From Sphingomonas metalli (lineage in GTDB: Bacteria > Pseudomonadota > Alphaproteobacteria > Sphingomonadales > Sphingomonadaceae): a DNA stretch of 64,000 nt. A program made the position numbers and the translations under genes. Below the pieces are notes generated by a model, which made no database searches, had not been told where the DNA came from, and worked only from the letters and a program-made list of their open reading frames with translations. The stretch spans positions 434,001 to 498,000 of the forward strand of contig NZ_BMIH01000003.1 of NCBI RefSeq assembly GCF_014641735.1. Direction: 5' to 3'. Below, one piece after another: positions 37,743 to 50,985 of the stretch (its first letter is position 1; every line of letters starts with the position of its first letter).

Positions 37743-39497
37743 TCAGAAGACCGCGCGCGCCGTCGGCTCACCCATCATCGCCTGCCGTACCAGCGGGATC
37801 GGCGGACCACCGAAGCTGAGGAAGCGATCGTGGAACGCCTTCCAGCCGGCGCGGCCGCCGTGCCCGGCGGTCCAGTCCGCCCGCAGGCGGCGGATCATGA
37901 GCTTGCCCATCGCATAGTTGAGATAGCCGGGATCGTAGGTTCCCCGCGCCGCCTGCTGCCGGGCATTGCCCTCGTCCTGGAAGCATTGCTCGACGAACAA
38001 TCGGCGCGACTGATCCTGGGTCATCCCGCCAGTGTGCAGTCCGATCGCCGACAGGAAGCGGCAGTCGCGCAGCAGCGCGTTGGACAGCTGGCCGATATGG
38101 ACCTCCGGATCGCCATGGCCGAGCCCTGCCTCCCACATCATCTCCTCCGCATAATGCGCCCAACCTTCGGCGAAGGCATAGCCGACGAAGATGCGCCCGA
38201 AGAGCGACGGCGAACGGTTGGCGTGCAGGAACTGGAGAAAATGTCCCGGCATCACCTCGTGCACCGAGGTGAAGAGGAGATTGTCCCTGCCGACGACGAA
38301 GCCGTCGCGCGTCTTCTGGTCCCAGCTCGGATCGGGCGGCGCGATATAGTAGATGGACGGGATGTTCTTCTCGAACGGCCCGGGCGGATCGAGATAGGCG
38401 GCGTTCTGCCGCATATAGGGCGGCGCCTCCTCGACCAGCGCCTTCTCGGTGCCGGGGATGGTGACGAGATCCTGATCCACGACGAACTGGCGCAGGACCG
38501 GGATCTGGCGCCGTGCCTCCGCGACCGGGCCGCCGGCGGGCTTGTTCGCGTTCATCCTGTCGACGCAGGCCGGCACCGTGGCGCCGGGGGCGAACTGCGC
38601 GCAGGCGGCGACCAGCGCGGCCCGGTTGCGGGCCAGGTCGGCGCGGCCGATCCGCTCCAGCTCGGCGATCGGCGTATCGACGCCCTCGGTGGCAAGCAGC
38701 ATCCGCTGGAAGCGCGGCGCACCGAGCGCGAAGCTGCCTCCGGCGGACTTCCCCTCCTGACGCAGCCATCCACCCAGCGACCGCATCGCAGCCGCGGCAC
38801 TGGCGGCCGTCGCCTTCAGCTCGGCCTGCAGGGCCGGGTCGCGGACGGCGGCGAAGGCCCGGACCGCGTCGCCCTCATAGTAGTCGGCAAAGCCGTCGAA
38901 GGTCACCGCGCCATAGCTCGACAGGGCGAGCGGCATCGGCATCGCGAGATTGGCGCGGATCTGGGCGGCGCCGGCGGGAACGGCGCGAAAGAAGCGGATC
39001 AGCGCCAGCGCCCGGGTCGGCGCATCCGCATAGTCGCGGGCGACATAGACGTTCGGATCGAGGCCGGCGGTCGCATACCATTGCGGGTTGCGATGGGGCT
39101 GGTCGGCATCCTCCAGCCAGAACAGCCGGCCTTCGCTGACCTTGATCAGGTAATCGCGTTCGAACCGGTCCTGCCCGGCCAGTCCGGTCATGGCGCGGGC
39201 ACTGGTAATCGCGCGGCGATAGAAGTCGCCGAGCCGCTTCAGACCGGACGGGCTCCAGTCCTGCAACCGGCCGTCGAGATCGTGCCGGCCCTGATACACC
39301 GCGAAGCCGGGATCCAGACGGAACAGCTCCTCGACATAGGCGTCGCGAAATGTGGCCCAAGCAATGCTCCCGGCCGACGCGGGGGACGCCGTCGCCCGGG
39401 TCGACGACGCCCGGGTCGCCGACGCTGTCGGCGCAGTCGCCGCGCCCGGCGCCGCCATGAGCAGTGCCGCCACCGTCGCCACGATCGCTCTGGTCAT
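37743..39497 (-). CDS. DUF885 domain protein, probable secreted metallopeptidase
   Basis: A 584-residue exported protein. A signal peptide (residues 2-22) is followed by a Thr/Ser/Ala-rich linker with repeated TRASS/TRATAS-like units, then the DUF885 domain. The zinc-type motif SVHEVMPGHFLQF (HExxxGH) and the downstream EGWAHYAEEMMWEAG with a third ligand candidate indicate a metal-dependent peptidase of the thermolysin-like superfamily. ATG 39497 is chosen over an upstream ATG because it starts a good signal peptide. It is convergent with the MFS gene, 7 bp apart. Confidence 0.9.
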   Translation of the reverse strand: MTRAIVATVAALLMAAPGAATAPTASATRASSTRATASPASAGSIAWATFRDAYVEELFRLDPGFAVYQGRHDLDGRLQDWSPSGLKRLGDFYRRAITSARAMTGLAGQDRFERDYLIKVSEGRLFWLEDADQPHRNPQWYATAGLDPNVYVARDYADAPTRALALIRFFRAVPAGAAQIRANLAMPMPLALSSYGAVTFDGFADYYEGDAVRAFAAVRDPALQAELKATAASAAAAMRSLGGWLRQEGKSAGGSFALGAPRFQRMLLATEGVDTPIAELERIGRADLARNRAALVAACAQFAPGATVPACVDRMNANKPAGGPVAEARRQIPVLRQFVVDQDLVTIPGTEKALVEEAPPYMRQNAAYLDPPGPFEKNIPSIYYIAPPDPSWDQKTRDGFVVGRDNLLFTSVHEVMPGHFLQFLHANRSPSLFGRIFVGYAFAEGWAHYAEEMMWEAGLGHGDPEVHIGQLSNALLRDCRFLSAIGLHTGGMTQDQSRRLFVEQCFQDEGNARQQAARGTYDPGYLNYAMGKLMIRRLRADWTAGHGGRAGWKAFHDRFLSFGGPPIPLVRQAMMGEPTARAVF

Positions 39498-39552
39498 GTT
39501 CACCCCCCTCATGGCCCGGCACCGTACCCTGGCATTTCGTATACCATCGACG

Positions 39553-39577
39553 GGAACGCTCATAAGGTCAAGCCGTT
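39553..39577 (+). promoter_or_regulatory. EcfG-type general stress promoter (exact)
   Basis: GGAAC at 39553-39557, a 16-bp spacer, CGTT at 39574-39577: an exact EcfG consensus. The start codon of the hydrolase is 26 bases after the -10, leaving room for a short leader that contains GGAG. Confidence 0.75.
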
Positions 39578-39603
39578 GACCGGCCTCAGCCACGGAGAGC
39601 GTC

Positions 39604-40431
39604 ATGCCCTATATCAAGACCCGCGACGGCACGGACATCTATGTCAAGGATTGGGGCAGCGGCCGCCCGGTCATCCTGCTGCATGGATGGCCGCTCAATG
39701 CCGACAGCTGGGACGCGCAGGCCATGGCGCTCGCCGATGCGGGCTTCCGCGCTATCGCCTATGACCGGCGTGGCTTCGGGCGGTCCGGTCAGCCTTGGTC
39801 GGGATACGACTATGACACGCTCGCCGACGACCTCGCCGACGTGATGAAGGAAGCCGGCGCCGACCAGGATGCGGCGGTGATCGGCTTCTCGATGGGTGGC
39901 GGCGAAGTGGCGCGCTATATGAGCCGCCATGACGGCCGCGGCGTCGCGGCCGCCGGGCTGATCGCCTCGGTCGTGCCCTACATGCTGAAGACCGAGGACA
40001 ATCCCGACGGCACGCCGCAGTCGACCTTCGACCAGATCGGCGACGGGATCCTGAAGGATCGGGCCAAATTCTTCCGGCACACCTTCACGCCGCAATTCTA
40101 CGGCGTCGGCTATATTTCGCATCCGGTCAGCGACGACGTGCTGGACTGGTCGACCGCACTGGCGATGCAGGCCGGGCTGAAGCCGACCCTCGCCTGCGCG
40201 CAGGCGTTCAGCCATACCGATTTCCGTCCCGACCTTCCCGCCTTCCGCGTGCCGACGCTGATCGTCCACGGGACGGGCGACCAGACCGTGCCGATCGACG
40301 CTTCGGCGCGCGCCGCGGCGGCCGGGATCGGGAACAGCCAGTTGGTGGAATATGACGGCGCGCCGCACGGGCTCAACGTCACGCATTCGGACCGGCTGAC
40401 GCAGGACCTGCTGACCTTCCTTGGCCGGTAG
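39604..40431 (+). CDS. Alpha/beta hydrolase (non-haem chloroperoxidase-like)
   Basis: A 275-residue cytoplasmic alpha/beta-hydrolase close to the cofactor-free haloperoxidase/esterase group. The oxyanion motif HGWPLNADSW, nucleophile elbow GFSMGGGEVARY (Ser), Asp in HGTGDQTVP and His in GAPHGLN are all intact. It starts at ATG 39604 with GGAG upstream and is preceded by an exact EcfG promoter, so it is probably induced by general stress. Such enzymes hydrolyse esters; perhydrolysis is a side activity. Confidence 0.94.
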   Translation: MPYIKTRDGTDIYVKDWGSGRPVILLHGWPLNADSWDAQAMALADAGFRAIAYDRRGFGRSGQPWSGYDYDTLADDLADVMKEAGADQDAAVIGFSMGGGEVARYMSRHDGRGVAAAGLIASVVPYMLKTEDNPDGTPQSTFDQIGDGILKDRAKFFRHTFTPQFYGVGYISHPVSDDVLDWSTALAMQAGLKPTLACAQAFSHTDFRPDLPAFRVPTLIVHGTGDQTVPIDASARAAAAGIGNSQLVEYDGAPHGLNVTHSDRLTQDLLTFLGR

Positions 40432-40478
40432 GAGCGGTTTGCCCGTCAGGGCGTCAGGAATGCCAGCACCGGATCGCA

Positions 40479-40508
40479 CGCCATCGCCCCGTTATGCGGG
40501 CGGTGGCG
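40479..40508. terminator. Bidirectional hairpin between the hydrolase and ftsB
   Basis: CGCCATCGCCC (40479-40489) pairs with GGGCGGTGGCG (40498-40508) through 11 bp, including one wobble, around an 8-nt loop. It lies between two convergent genes whose stops are at 40431 and 40518. A long T-tract is missing on both sides. Confidence 0.5.
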
Positions 40509-40517
40509 TTGCGGCGG

Positions 40518-40843
40518 CTATTTGCGGTCGAGCGGCACGATCACCTCGTCGGGATGCGTGACGTTCAGTTCCTTGCGGACCATCTCGTCGACCATGTCCG
40601 GATTGGCATGGTCGGGGTCGAGCAGCGCCACGCGATTGCGCAGCACCGCCCGCTTGCGGTCGAGCGCGGCATAGTCCTGCTCGCGCTTGACCAGCTGGCG
40701 CTTATAGTCCCCCAGCGCCAGCAGCCCGTTCGGACCCAGCACCGCATAGCCGCCGAAGAACGCCATCACCGTCACGACCAGCGCCGGCAGCGCGGCGCGG
40801 CGCAGCGTCTGGCGGAACGCCGATGGCTTCTTCCTGGCGGCCA

Positions 40844-40844
<1 letters not shown>
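40518..40844 (-). CDS. ftsB: Septum formation initiator FtsB (DivIC family)
   Basis: A 108-residue bitopic division protein. A basic cytoplasmic N-terminus (AARKKPSAF) is followed by one membrane helix (about residues 18-38), then a periplasmic coiled coil (QLVKREQDYAALDRKRAVLR) and the conserved LLDPDHANPDMVDEMVRKEL. It should bind FtsL and FtsQ at the septum. ATG 40844 overlaps the eno stop (TGATG); the eno-ftsB order is widely conserved. Confidence 0.93.
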
Positions 40845-42782
<1,938 letters not shown>

Positions 42783-42789
42783 TCGGCGG

Positions 42790-43131
42790 ATGCCCGTAAC
42801 CGTCGAACCTGATCCCGTCGTGACGGACGGGGTCGCGTCGCTCGTCGGCCAGCTGGTCGAGGACGGCCGGTCGCTCGTGTCCGCCGAGATCGCGCTCTAT
42901 CGCGCCAAGGCCGGCGAGCGGATCGCCGCCTATCGCACGGCGGCGATTTTCTTCGGTGCGGCGGCCGTTCTGGGCCTCGCGGCCCTGATCGCATTGCTGG
43001 TCGGGCTGATCTTCGCGCTCGCACCGGCGGTCGGACCCTGGCTGGCTACGGCGATCGTCGTCGGTGTGGTGCTCGTGCTGGCGGCCGTGCTCGCACTGGT
43101 CGGCAAGTCGAAACTCGGAGGTTCGGCATGA
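42790..43131 (+). CDS. Phage-holin-like / YqjE-type inner-membrane protein
   Basis: A 113-residue protein with a short cytoplasmic helix (LVEDGRSLVSAEIALYRAK) and two closely spaced membrane helices (about residues 48-72 and 78-102). It fits the phage_holin_3_6/YqjE family, typically encoded next to YqjD-like genes and not a lysis holin. ATG 42790 is 7 bp after the previous stop. Its stop overlaps the next start (ATGA). Confidence 0.85.
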   Translation: MPVTVEPDPVVTDGVASLVGQLVEDGRSLVSAEIALYRAKAGERIAAYRTAAIFFGAAAVLGLAALIALLVGLIFALAPAVGPWLATAIVVGVVLVLAAVLALVGKSKLGGSA

Positions 43132-43421
43132 CGGATGCGCGTGCCAATCTCGCCGCGGCCGAGGCCCGCGCGGCAGAGGCGCGCGCGCGCCTGTCCGGCA
43201 CCGTCGCGCGACTGCAGGCCCGGCTCGATCCCAAGATGCTGGCCGAAGACGCCAAGCAGGCAGGCATCCATGCCGCGCGAGCAGGTGTCGACAGCGCCCG
43301 TCGGAACCCCGGCATGGTCACGGCGGCCGTCGCCGTCGCGGGACTGTTCCTGGGGCGGCATCGCATCTTCGCGCTTTTCTCCCGGTCTGACCGGGATCAT
43401 CCTGTTTCCAAGAAGGATTGA
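43128..43421 (+). CDS. DUF3618-like small membrane protein
   Basis: A 97-residue protein with an Ala/Arg-rich N-terminal helix (AAEARAAEARARLSGTVARL), the pattern RLDPKMLAEDAKQAG, and one hydrophobic segment RNPGMVTAAVAVAGLFLGR. This is the DUF3618 layout, a family usually found with the two preceding genes. Function is unknown. It overlaps the previous gene as ATGA. Confidence 0.8.
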   Translation: MTDARANLAAAEARAAEARARLSGTVARLQARLDPKMLAEDAKQAGIHAARAGVDSARRNPGMVTAAVAVAGLFLGRHRIFALFSRSDRDHPVSKKD

Positions 43422-43425
43422 GATC

Positions 43426-43860
43426 ATGACCACGCCCCATGCCGATCCCGCCACCGGTTCGGACAGCAGCTACGAAAAGGTGCGCGCGAGCGCGACCCGC
43501 GGGCTCCACGACGCGCGCGAAAAGGCGGCGGACGCCGCGCAGAAGACCGCTTCCGCGATCGAGACGAATCCGCTCGCCATCCTGGTCGGCGGCGCGGCGA
43601 TCGGTGCACTGGCCGGCGCGCTGATCCCGCGCTCGGCGCGCGAGAAGGAGTTGCTGGCGCCGCTCGGCTCGCGGCTGGGCGCGACGGCCAAGCAGGCCTT
43701 TGCCGCCGCCCGCGAGGCCGGCAAGCAGGAACTCAGCAATGCCGGGCTGACAGCCGATGCGGCGAAGGAGCGCGGGCGGTCGCTGCTCGACGGTTTCGGC
43801 AAGGCGCTGGCCAGCGCGGGCAGCGCCGCGGCCGACAGCGCCAAGCGCGGATCGAACTGA
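43426..43860 (+). CDS. Small Ala-rich membrane-anchored protein, last gene of envelope stress cluster
   Basis: A 144-residue protein. A polar helical N-terminus (YEKVRASATRGLHDAREKA) is followed by a glycine-zipper-like hydrophobic segment NPLAILVGGAAIGALAGALI and an Ala/Lys-rich amphipathic tail. It is similar in style to DUF883 proteins but the hydrophobic segment is internal. It starts 4 bp after the previous stop. Function is unknown; the operon context suggests a stress role at the membrane. Confidence 0.78.
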   Translation: MTTPHADPATGSDSSYEKVRASATRGLHDAREKAADAAQKTASAIETNPLAILVGGAAIGALAGALIPRSAREKELLAPLGSRLGATAKQAFAAAREAGKQELSNAGLTADAAKERGRSLLDGFGKALASAGSAAADSAKRGSN

Positions 43861-43954
43861 CGGCAGGCGGCGGCGTTTCGGCGCCGCCGCCACCTGTACA
43901 TGCTGCGGGTGCGAACCATTGCGAGCGGCTCACGCGACGCCTAGAAGCGCGGCT

Positions 43955-44176
43955 ATGAGCAAACTCCATCTCGTATTCGGCGGCCGGGTCCGCGACCCGC
44001 AGACGCTCGACTTCGTCGACCCGAGCCAGCTCGAGGTCGTCGGCATCTTCCCGGATTACGCCAGCGCGGAAAAGGCGTGGCGCGCGGCCGCACAGCGGAC
44101 CGTGGACGATGCGGAAATGCGCTTCGTCGTCGTCCATCTCCATCGGCTGCTCGAGCCCGACCAGCCGATCGGATGA
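43955..44176 (+). CDS. DUF4170 family protein
   Basis: A 73-residue soluble protein. The compact fold pattern KLHLVFGGRVRDPQTLDFVD, then VVGIFPDYASAEKAWRAAAQ and RFVVVHLHRLLEPD matches DUF4170, a short alphaproteobacterial family of unknown function. It starts at ATG 43955, after a 94-bp gap in which I see no clear promoter. Confidence 0.85.
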   Translation: MSKLHLVFGGRVRDPQTLDFVDPSQLEVVGIFPDYASAEKAWRAAAQRTVDDAEMRFVVVHLHRLLEPDQPIG

Positions 44177-44240
44177 GCCTGATCGCCGCCCCGGGTCGAT
44201 CGCCCGGGGTCGGCGGGGGCCCGTCACCGCGATCGGCCTA

Positions 44241-44876
44241 TCAGGCGCGGCGGTAGCGCCAGCGGAGCAGCGGCCGGGCGAGGATCAGGCCCACGACGAA
44301 GCCGCCGATATGCGCGCCGATCGCGATGTTGAGCCCGCCCAGCCCGGCCAGTCCGGTAAGCAGCTGGATGCCGATCCAGGCCGCCGCCAGCCAGAGCACG
44401 TGCAGCACGTGGCTCGACACCGGGCCCCAGCCGCGCGGACGGCGCTCGGCGAAAAGGATGGCATAGGCCCCGATCACGGCCGCGATCGCGCCGCTCGCTC
44501 CGATCATCGGCACGCTCGACGCGGGATCGGTGCCATATTGCGCGGCAGCGGCCGCATAGGCGCCCAGCACATAGACGAGCGCCGTAGAGCCGCCTCCCAA
44601 GGCGCGCTCCAGCCGCGGTCCGCAGAAGCACAGGACGACGAGGTTGAGCGCCAGATGCGCGAAGCCGCCATGGATCAGCGTCGCGGTCAGCGGGGTCAGC
44701 GCATTGGGGACCGCCACCGGATCGCTCTCGCCGACCGCAGCCAGCAGCCGGACCGGGATGAAGCCGCCGGTCGCGGCCGCCCATGGCACCAGCCCGGTGA
44801 GGATCAGCAGGATGGAGACGATCGCGGTCGCGCCCGCGATCGCGACAATCACCGGCGTGTCGCGCAGCTCGCCCAC
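44241..44876 (-). CDS. Rhomboid family intramembrane serine protease
   Basis: A 211-residue protein with six hydrophobic helices. The catalytic serine motif GASGAIAAVIGAY and the histidine of GAHIGGFVVG are both present, as is HGGFAHLALNL in the second helix, so it should be an active intramembrane protease. Substrates are unknown. Its start is 2 bp... after the greA stop at 44878, so it is read with greA. Confidence 0.93.
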   Translation of the reverse strand: MGELRDTPVIVAIAGATAIVSILLILTGLVPWAAATGGFIPVRLLAAVGESDPVAVPNALTPLTATLIHGGFAHLALNLVVLCFCGPRLERALGGGSTALVYVLGAYAAAAAQYGTDPASSVPMIGASGAIAAVIGAYAILFAERRPRGWGPVSSHVLHVLWLAAAWIGIQLLTGLAGLGGLNIAIGAHIGGFVVGLILARPLLRWRYRRA

Positions 44877-44877
44877 G

Positions 44878-45354
44878 TCAGATGAATTCGATCTTCGACA
44901 CGACGTAATAGCGATCGCCGGCGGGCACCGACACCTCGACCTCGTCGTCGACCCGGCGGCCGATCAGCGCGCGGCCCAGCGGCGAGTTATAGCTGATCCG
45001 ACCGGTCTTCGCGTCCGCCTCGGTCTGGCCGACGATCTGGTACTTGACCGGCTTGTCGTCCTCGTCGAGCAGCGTCACCGTCGCGCCGAAGACGATCTTG
45101 TCGCCCGACAGGTCGCGCGGGTCGATGATCTGGGCGCGGCTCAGCTTGTCCTCGATATCGGCGATCGACGCCTCGATCTGGCCCTGCCGCTCCTTGGCCG
45201 CATGATATTCGGCATTTTCGGACAGGTCGCCATGCGCGCGGGCTTCCTCGATCGCGTCGACGATCTGCGGCCGTTCTACTTTCAGACGCTTCAGGTCTGC
45301 GCTGAGCTTGTCATGGCCCTCTTGCAGCATCGGCATCTTTTCGACGGTCGCCAT
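44878..45354 (-). CDS. greA: Transcription elongation factor GreA
   Basis: A 158-residue factor that rescues backtracked RNA polymerase by stimulating transcript cleavage. The N-terminal coiled coil carries the acidic tip ([20 protein letters not shown]), followed by the FKBP-like C-terminal domain ([14 protein letters not shown]). ATG 45354 gives the family length. It follows carB by 77 bp, and the rhomboid gene is directly downstream. Confidence 0.96.
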   Translation of the reverse strand: MATVEKMPMLQEGHDKLSADLKRLKVERPQIVDAIEEARAHGDLSENAEYHAAKERQGQIEASIADIEDKLSRAQIIDPRDLSGDKIVFGATVTLLDEDDKPVKYQIVGQTEADAKTGRISYNSPLGRALIGRRVDDEVEVSVPAGDRYYVVSKIEFI

Positions 45355-45383
45355 TATTTTGTCCCCAAATCGATCACCCGAAC

Positions 45384-45403
45384 GGCCCCGTCGTTCCGGG
45401 GCC
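45384..45403 (-). terminator. Hairpin between carB and greA
   Basis: GGCCCCG (45384-45390) pairs perfectly with CGGGGCC (45397-45403) around a 6-nt loop. It lies 28 bp after the carB stop and has no T-tract, so it is more likely an attenuating or processing hairpin than a strong terminator. Confidence 0.4.
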
Positions 45404-45431
45404 GCCCGCACAGCACCTGTCGTTGTCGGGA

Positions 45432-48779
<3,348 letters not shown>

Positions 48780-48780
48780 G

Positions 48781-49101
48781 TCAGTTCGGCTTCTCGATTG
48801 ACGTTTCCCAGCCATCGTAGGTGACGTTCAGGCCCGACAGGGCCTGTTCGACATCGGCCATCATTTCGGAAACTGAGTTATCCAAGAGATCGGTGATTTT
48901 CGTCGCGACTAGCCGAAAATCATCCGCTCCCCGTGCGAGTTCAACTTCCTGCCAGCCTGGCCTCTCCAGCCGTTCGGCAACATCGTAAAGTTCGGCCCTG
49001 TCACCGTAGAAAAAATGCATGACAGGGCGCGGAACCGCAGGATGATCGCCGTGCTCTTTAAGCTGACTAAGAACTGATCGATCAGCGCCACTTACGGTCA
49101 T
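48781..49101 (-). CDS. RraB-like (RNase E inhibitor family) protein between carA and carB
   Basis: A 106-residue soluble protein. The pattern [20 protein letters not shown], then [24 protein letters not shown] and the terminal YDGWETSI resembles the RraB fold, whose E. coli member inhibits RNase E. The family assignment is by pattern, not proven, and it is shorter than E. coli RraB. Its ATG overlaps the carA stop (ATGA) and its stop is 1 bp from carB. Its DNA is visibly less G+C-rich than carA and carB, which hints at later acquisition. Confidence 0.75.
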   Translation of the reverse strand: MTVSGADRSVLSQLKEHGDHPAVPRPVMHFFYGDRAELYDVAERLERPGWQEVELARGADDFRLVATKITDLLDNSVSEMMADVEQALSGLNVTYDGWETSIEKPN

Positions 49102-50288
49102 TTCCGGAGAAACCCCACAAACCGCTCGAACAGATACAGGCTGTCCTGCGGCCCCGGGCTGGCCTCGGGATGATATTGCACGCTGAAGGCCGACCGGTCG
49201 GTCAGCTCCAGTCCCGCGTTCGAACCGTCGAACAGCGACACATGCGTCTCGCGCGCGTTGGCGGGCAGCGAGTCCCGCTCGACCGCGAAGCCATGGTTCA
49301 TGCTGGTGATTTCGACCGCGCCGTCGGACAGGCGCTTGACCGGATGGTTGGCGCCGCGATGGCCCTGAAACATCTTGGTCGTGCGCGCGCCGACCGCCAG
49401 CGCCAGGAGCTGGTGGCCGAGGCAGATGCCGAACAACGGGATGCCCGCGTCCAGCACCTGCCGGATCACCGGTACCGCATATTCGCCCGTCGCCGCCGGA
49501 TCGCCGGGGCCGTTCGACAGGAACACGCCCGCCGGCTTCAGCGCCGCGATCTGATCAAAGGTCGCAGTTGCCGGCAGCACCGTCACCTTCGCTCCCGCGA
49601 GAGCAAGGTTGCGGAAGATGTTGCGCTTGCTGCCATAATCGATCGCGACGACATGCGGCCGATCGCTGTCGTCGACGCGATCGTCATAGCCGAAGCCGAG
49701 CCGCCAGATGCCGCCCTGCCAGCCATAATGCGTCTCGGTGGAGACGGTCCTGGCGAGGTCCATCCCCTCCAGCCCCGGCCAGCTGCGCGCCATGTCATGG
49801 AGCAGGTCGAGGTCGAACTCGCCCTTGGCCGAATGGGCGATCACGCCGTTCGGGGCGCCGCCCTCGCGGATGCGGCGGGTCAGCGCGCGGGTGTCGATGC
49901 CGGCAAGGCCGATGCGGGCGTGGCGCTGCATCCAGCCGTCCAGCCGTTCCATCGCCCGGAAGTTGGAGGGTTCGGTCGGCACCTCGCGCACGATCATGCC
50001 CAGCGCATGGGGGCCGTCCGCCTCGATATCGTCGGGGTTCGCGCCGACATTGCCGATATGCGGAAAGGTGAAGGCGATCATCTGCCCCGCGAAGCTGGGG
50101 TCGGTCATGATCTCCTGATAGCCGGTCATCGCGGTGTGGAAGCACACCTCGCCTACCGCCTCGCCCTCGGCGCCGAAACCATGGCCCCAGATCACCTCGC
50201 CGCTGGCAAGGACCAGGCAGCCGGTGGCCCCGTCCGGGCGGGCCGGTGCGGGCTTTTCGGGCACGGCAATGGGTGTGGCGTCGGCCAT
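49098..50288 (-). CDS. carA: Carbamoyl-phosphate synthase small subunit
   Basis: A 396-residue glutamine amidotransferase subunit that supplies ammonia to CarB. The class I triad is in GICLGHQLLALAVG (Cys) and QYHPEASPGPQD (His and Glu). The N-terminal domain contains FHTAMTGYQEIMTDPSFAGQ. About 20 Pro/Ala-rich residues precede the core. It is the first gene of carA-rraB-like-carB. Confidence 0.97.
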   Translation of the reverse strand: MADATPIAVPEKPAPARPDGATGCLVLASGEVIWGHGFGAEGEAVGEVCFHTAMTGYQEIMTDPSFAGQMIAFTFPHIGNVGANPDDIEADGPHALGMIVREVPTEPSNFRAMERLDGWMQRHARIGLAGIDTRALTRRIREGGAPNGVIAHSAKGEFDLDLLHDMARSWPGLEGMDLARTVSTETHYGWQGGIWRLGFGYDDRVDDSDRPHVVAIDYGSKRNIFRNLALAGAKVTVLPATATFDQIAALKPAGVFLSNGPGDPAATGEYAVPVIRQVLDAGIPLFGICLGHQLLALAVGARTTKMFQGHRGANHPVKRLSDGAVEITSMNHGFAVERDSLPANARETHVSLFDGSNAGLELTDRSAFSVQYHPEASPGPQDSLYLFERFVGFLRK

Positions 50289-50433
50289 GATGCGGCGGGC
50301 ACTCCTGTCAGTTCGTCGGCGATGTCGCTAAGTGCCGCCCGCTAGACCCCCGACCCCCGCAGGTCAACCGGTGTACGCACCCGCGCGCGTCCGCTAGAGC
50401 AGCGCTTTTCCGCTCAGACCACGGGACCGTTCG

Positions 50434-50886
50434 ATGATCCGCGACGATATCAAGGCCGCGCAGCTGGCCGCCATGAAGGCCGGCGACAAGGAGGCGCGCG
50501 CCGCCATCTCCCTGATCCAGGCCGCGATCAAGAACCGCGATATCGAGGCGCGCACCGGCTCCGCTCCCGCCGACGACGACACGCTGGTGGTCGAGGTGCT
50601 GCAGAAGATGGTGAAGCAGCGCCGCGAGTCGATCACCATGTACGAACAGGGCGGCCGCCCCGAACTCGCCGAGGCCGAGGCGCGCGAGGTCGCCGTGATC
50701 GAACGCTTCCTGCCCCAGCAGATGAGCGAGGACGAGACGCGGGCGGCGATCGAGGCGATCAAGGGCGAACTCGGCGCGACCGGGATGAAGGACATGGGCC
50801 GGGTGATGGCCGAGCTGAAGGCGCGCCACGCAGCGACGCTCGACATGAGCAAGGCGAGCGGGCTGGTGAAGGCGGCTCTGGCGTAA
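50434..50886 (+). CDS. yqeY: GatB/YqeY domain-containing protein
   Basis: A 150-residue helical protein resembling the C-terminal tRNA-binding tail of GatB. Motifs are MIRDDIKAAQLAAMKAGDKE, VVEVLQKMVKQRRESI, IERFLPQQMSEDE and GMKDMGRVMAELKARH. It stands before dnaG-rpoD as in many proteobacteria. Its function as an amidase-related protein is not established. Confidence 0.93.
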   Translation: MIRDDIKAAQLAAMKAGDKEARAAISLIQAAIKNRDIEARTGSAPADDDTLVVEVLQKMVKQRRESITMYEQGGRPELAEAEAREVAVIERFLPQQMSEDETRAAIEAIKGELGATGMKDMGRVMAELKARHAATLDMSKASGLVKAALA

Positions 50887-50973
50887 GTGGGACACGAGGG
50901 CGTTCCGCGCCCCTTCCGCGATCGGGAGGGGACCTAGGGATATTGCCATTTTCGGTCACCCGCGGCATGGGCA

Positions 50974-50979
50974 TATAAT
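50974..50979 (+). promoter_or_regulatory. Perfect -10 element close to the dnaG start
   Basis: TATAAT ends 6 bases before the dnaG ATG at 50986, so transcription from it would begin at or beside the start codon. The hexamer 17 bp upstream (TTCGGT, 50951-50956) is a weak -35. No Shine-Dalgarno sequence is visible before the ATG, consistent with a leaderless message. Confidence 0.5.
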
Positions 50980-50985
50980 CGCGCG

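Noticed and set aside
42790..43131. Prophage holin
   Set aside because: There are no phage genes nearby; the neighbours are YqjD- and DUF3618-like, the usual partners of the YqjE-type family.
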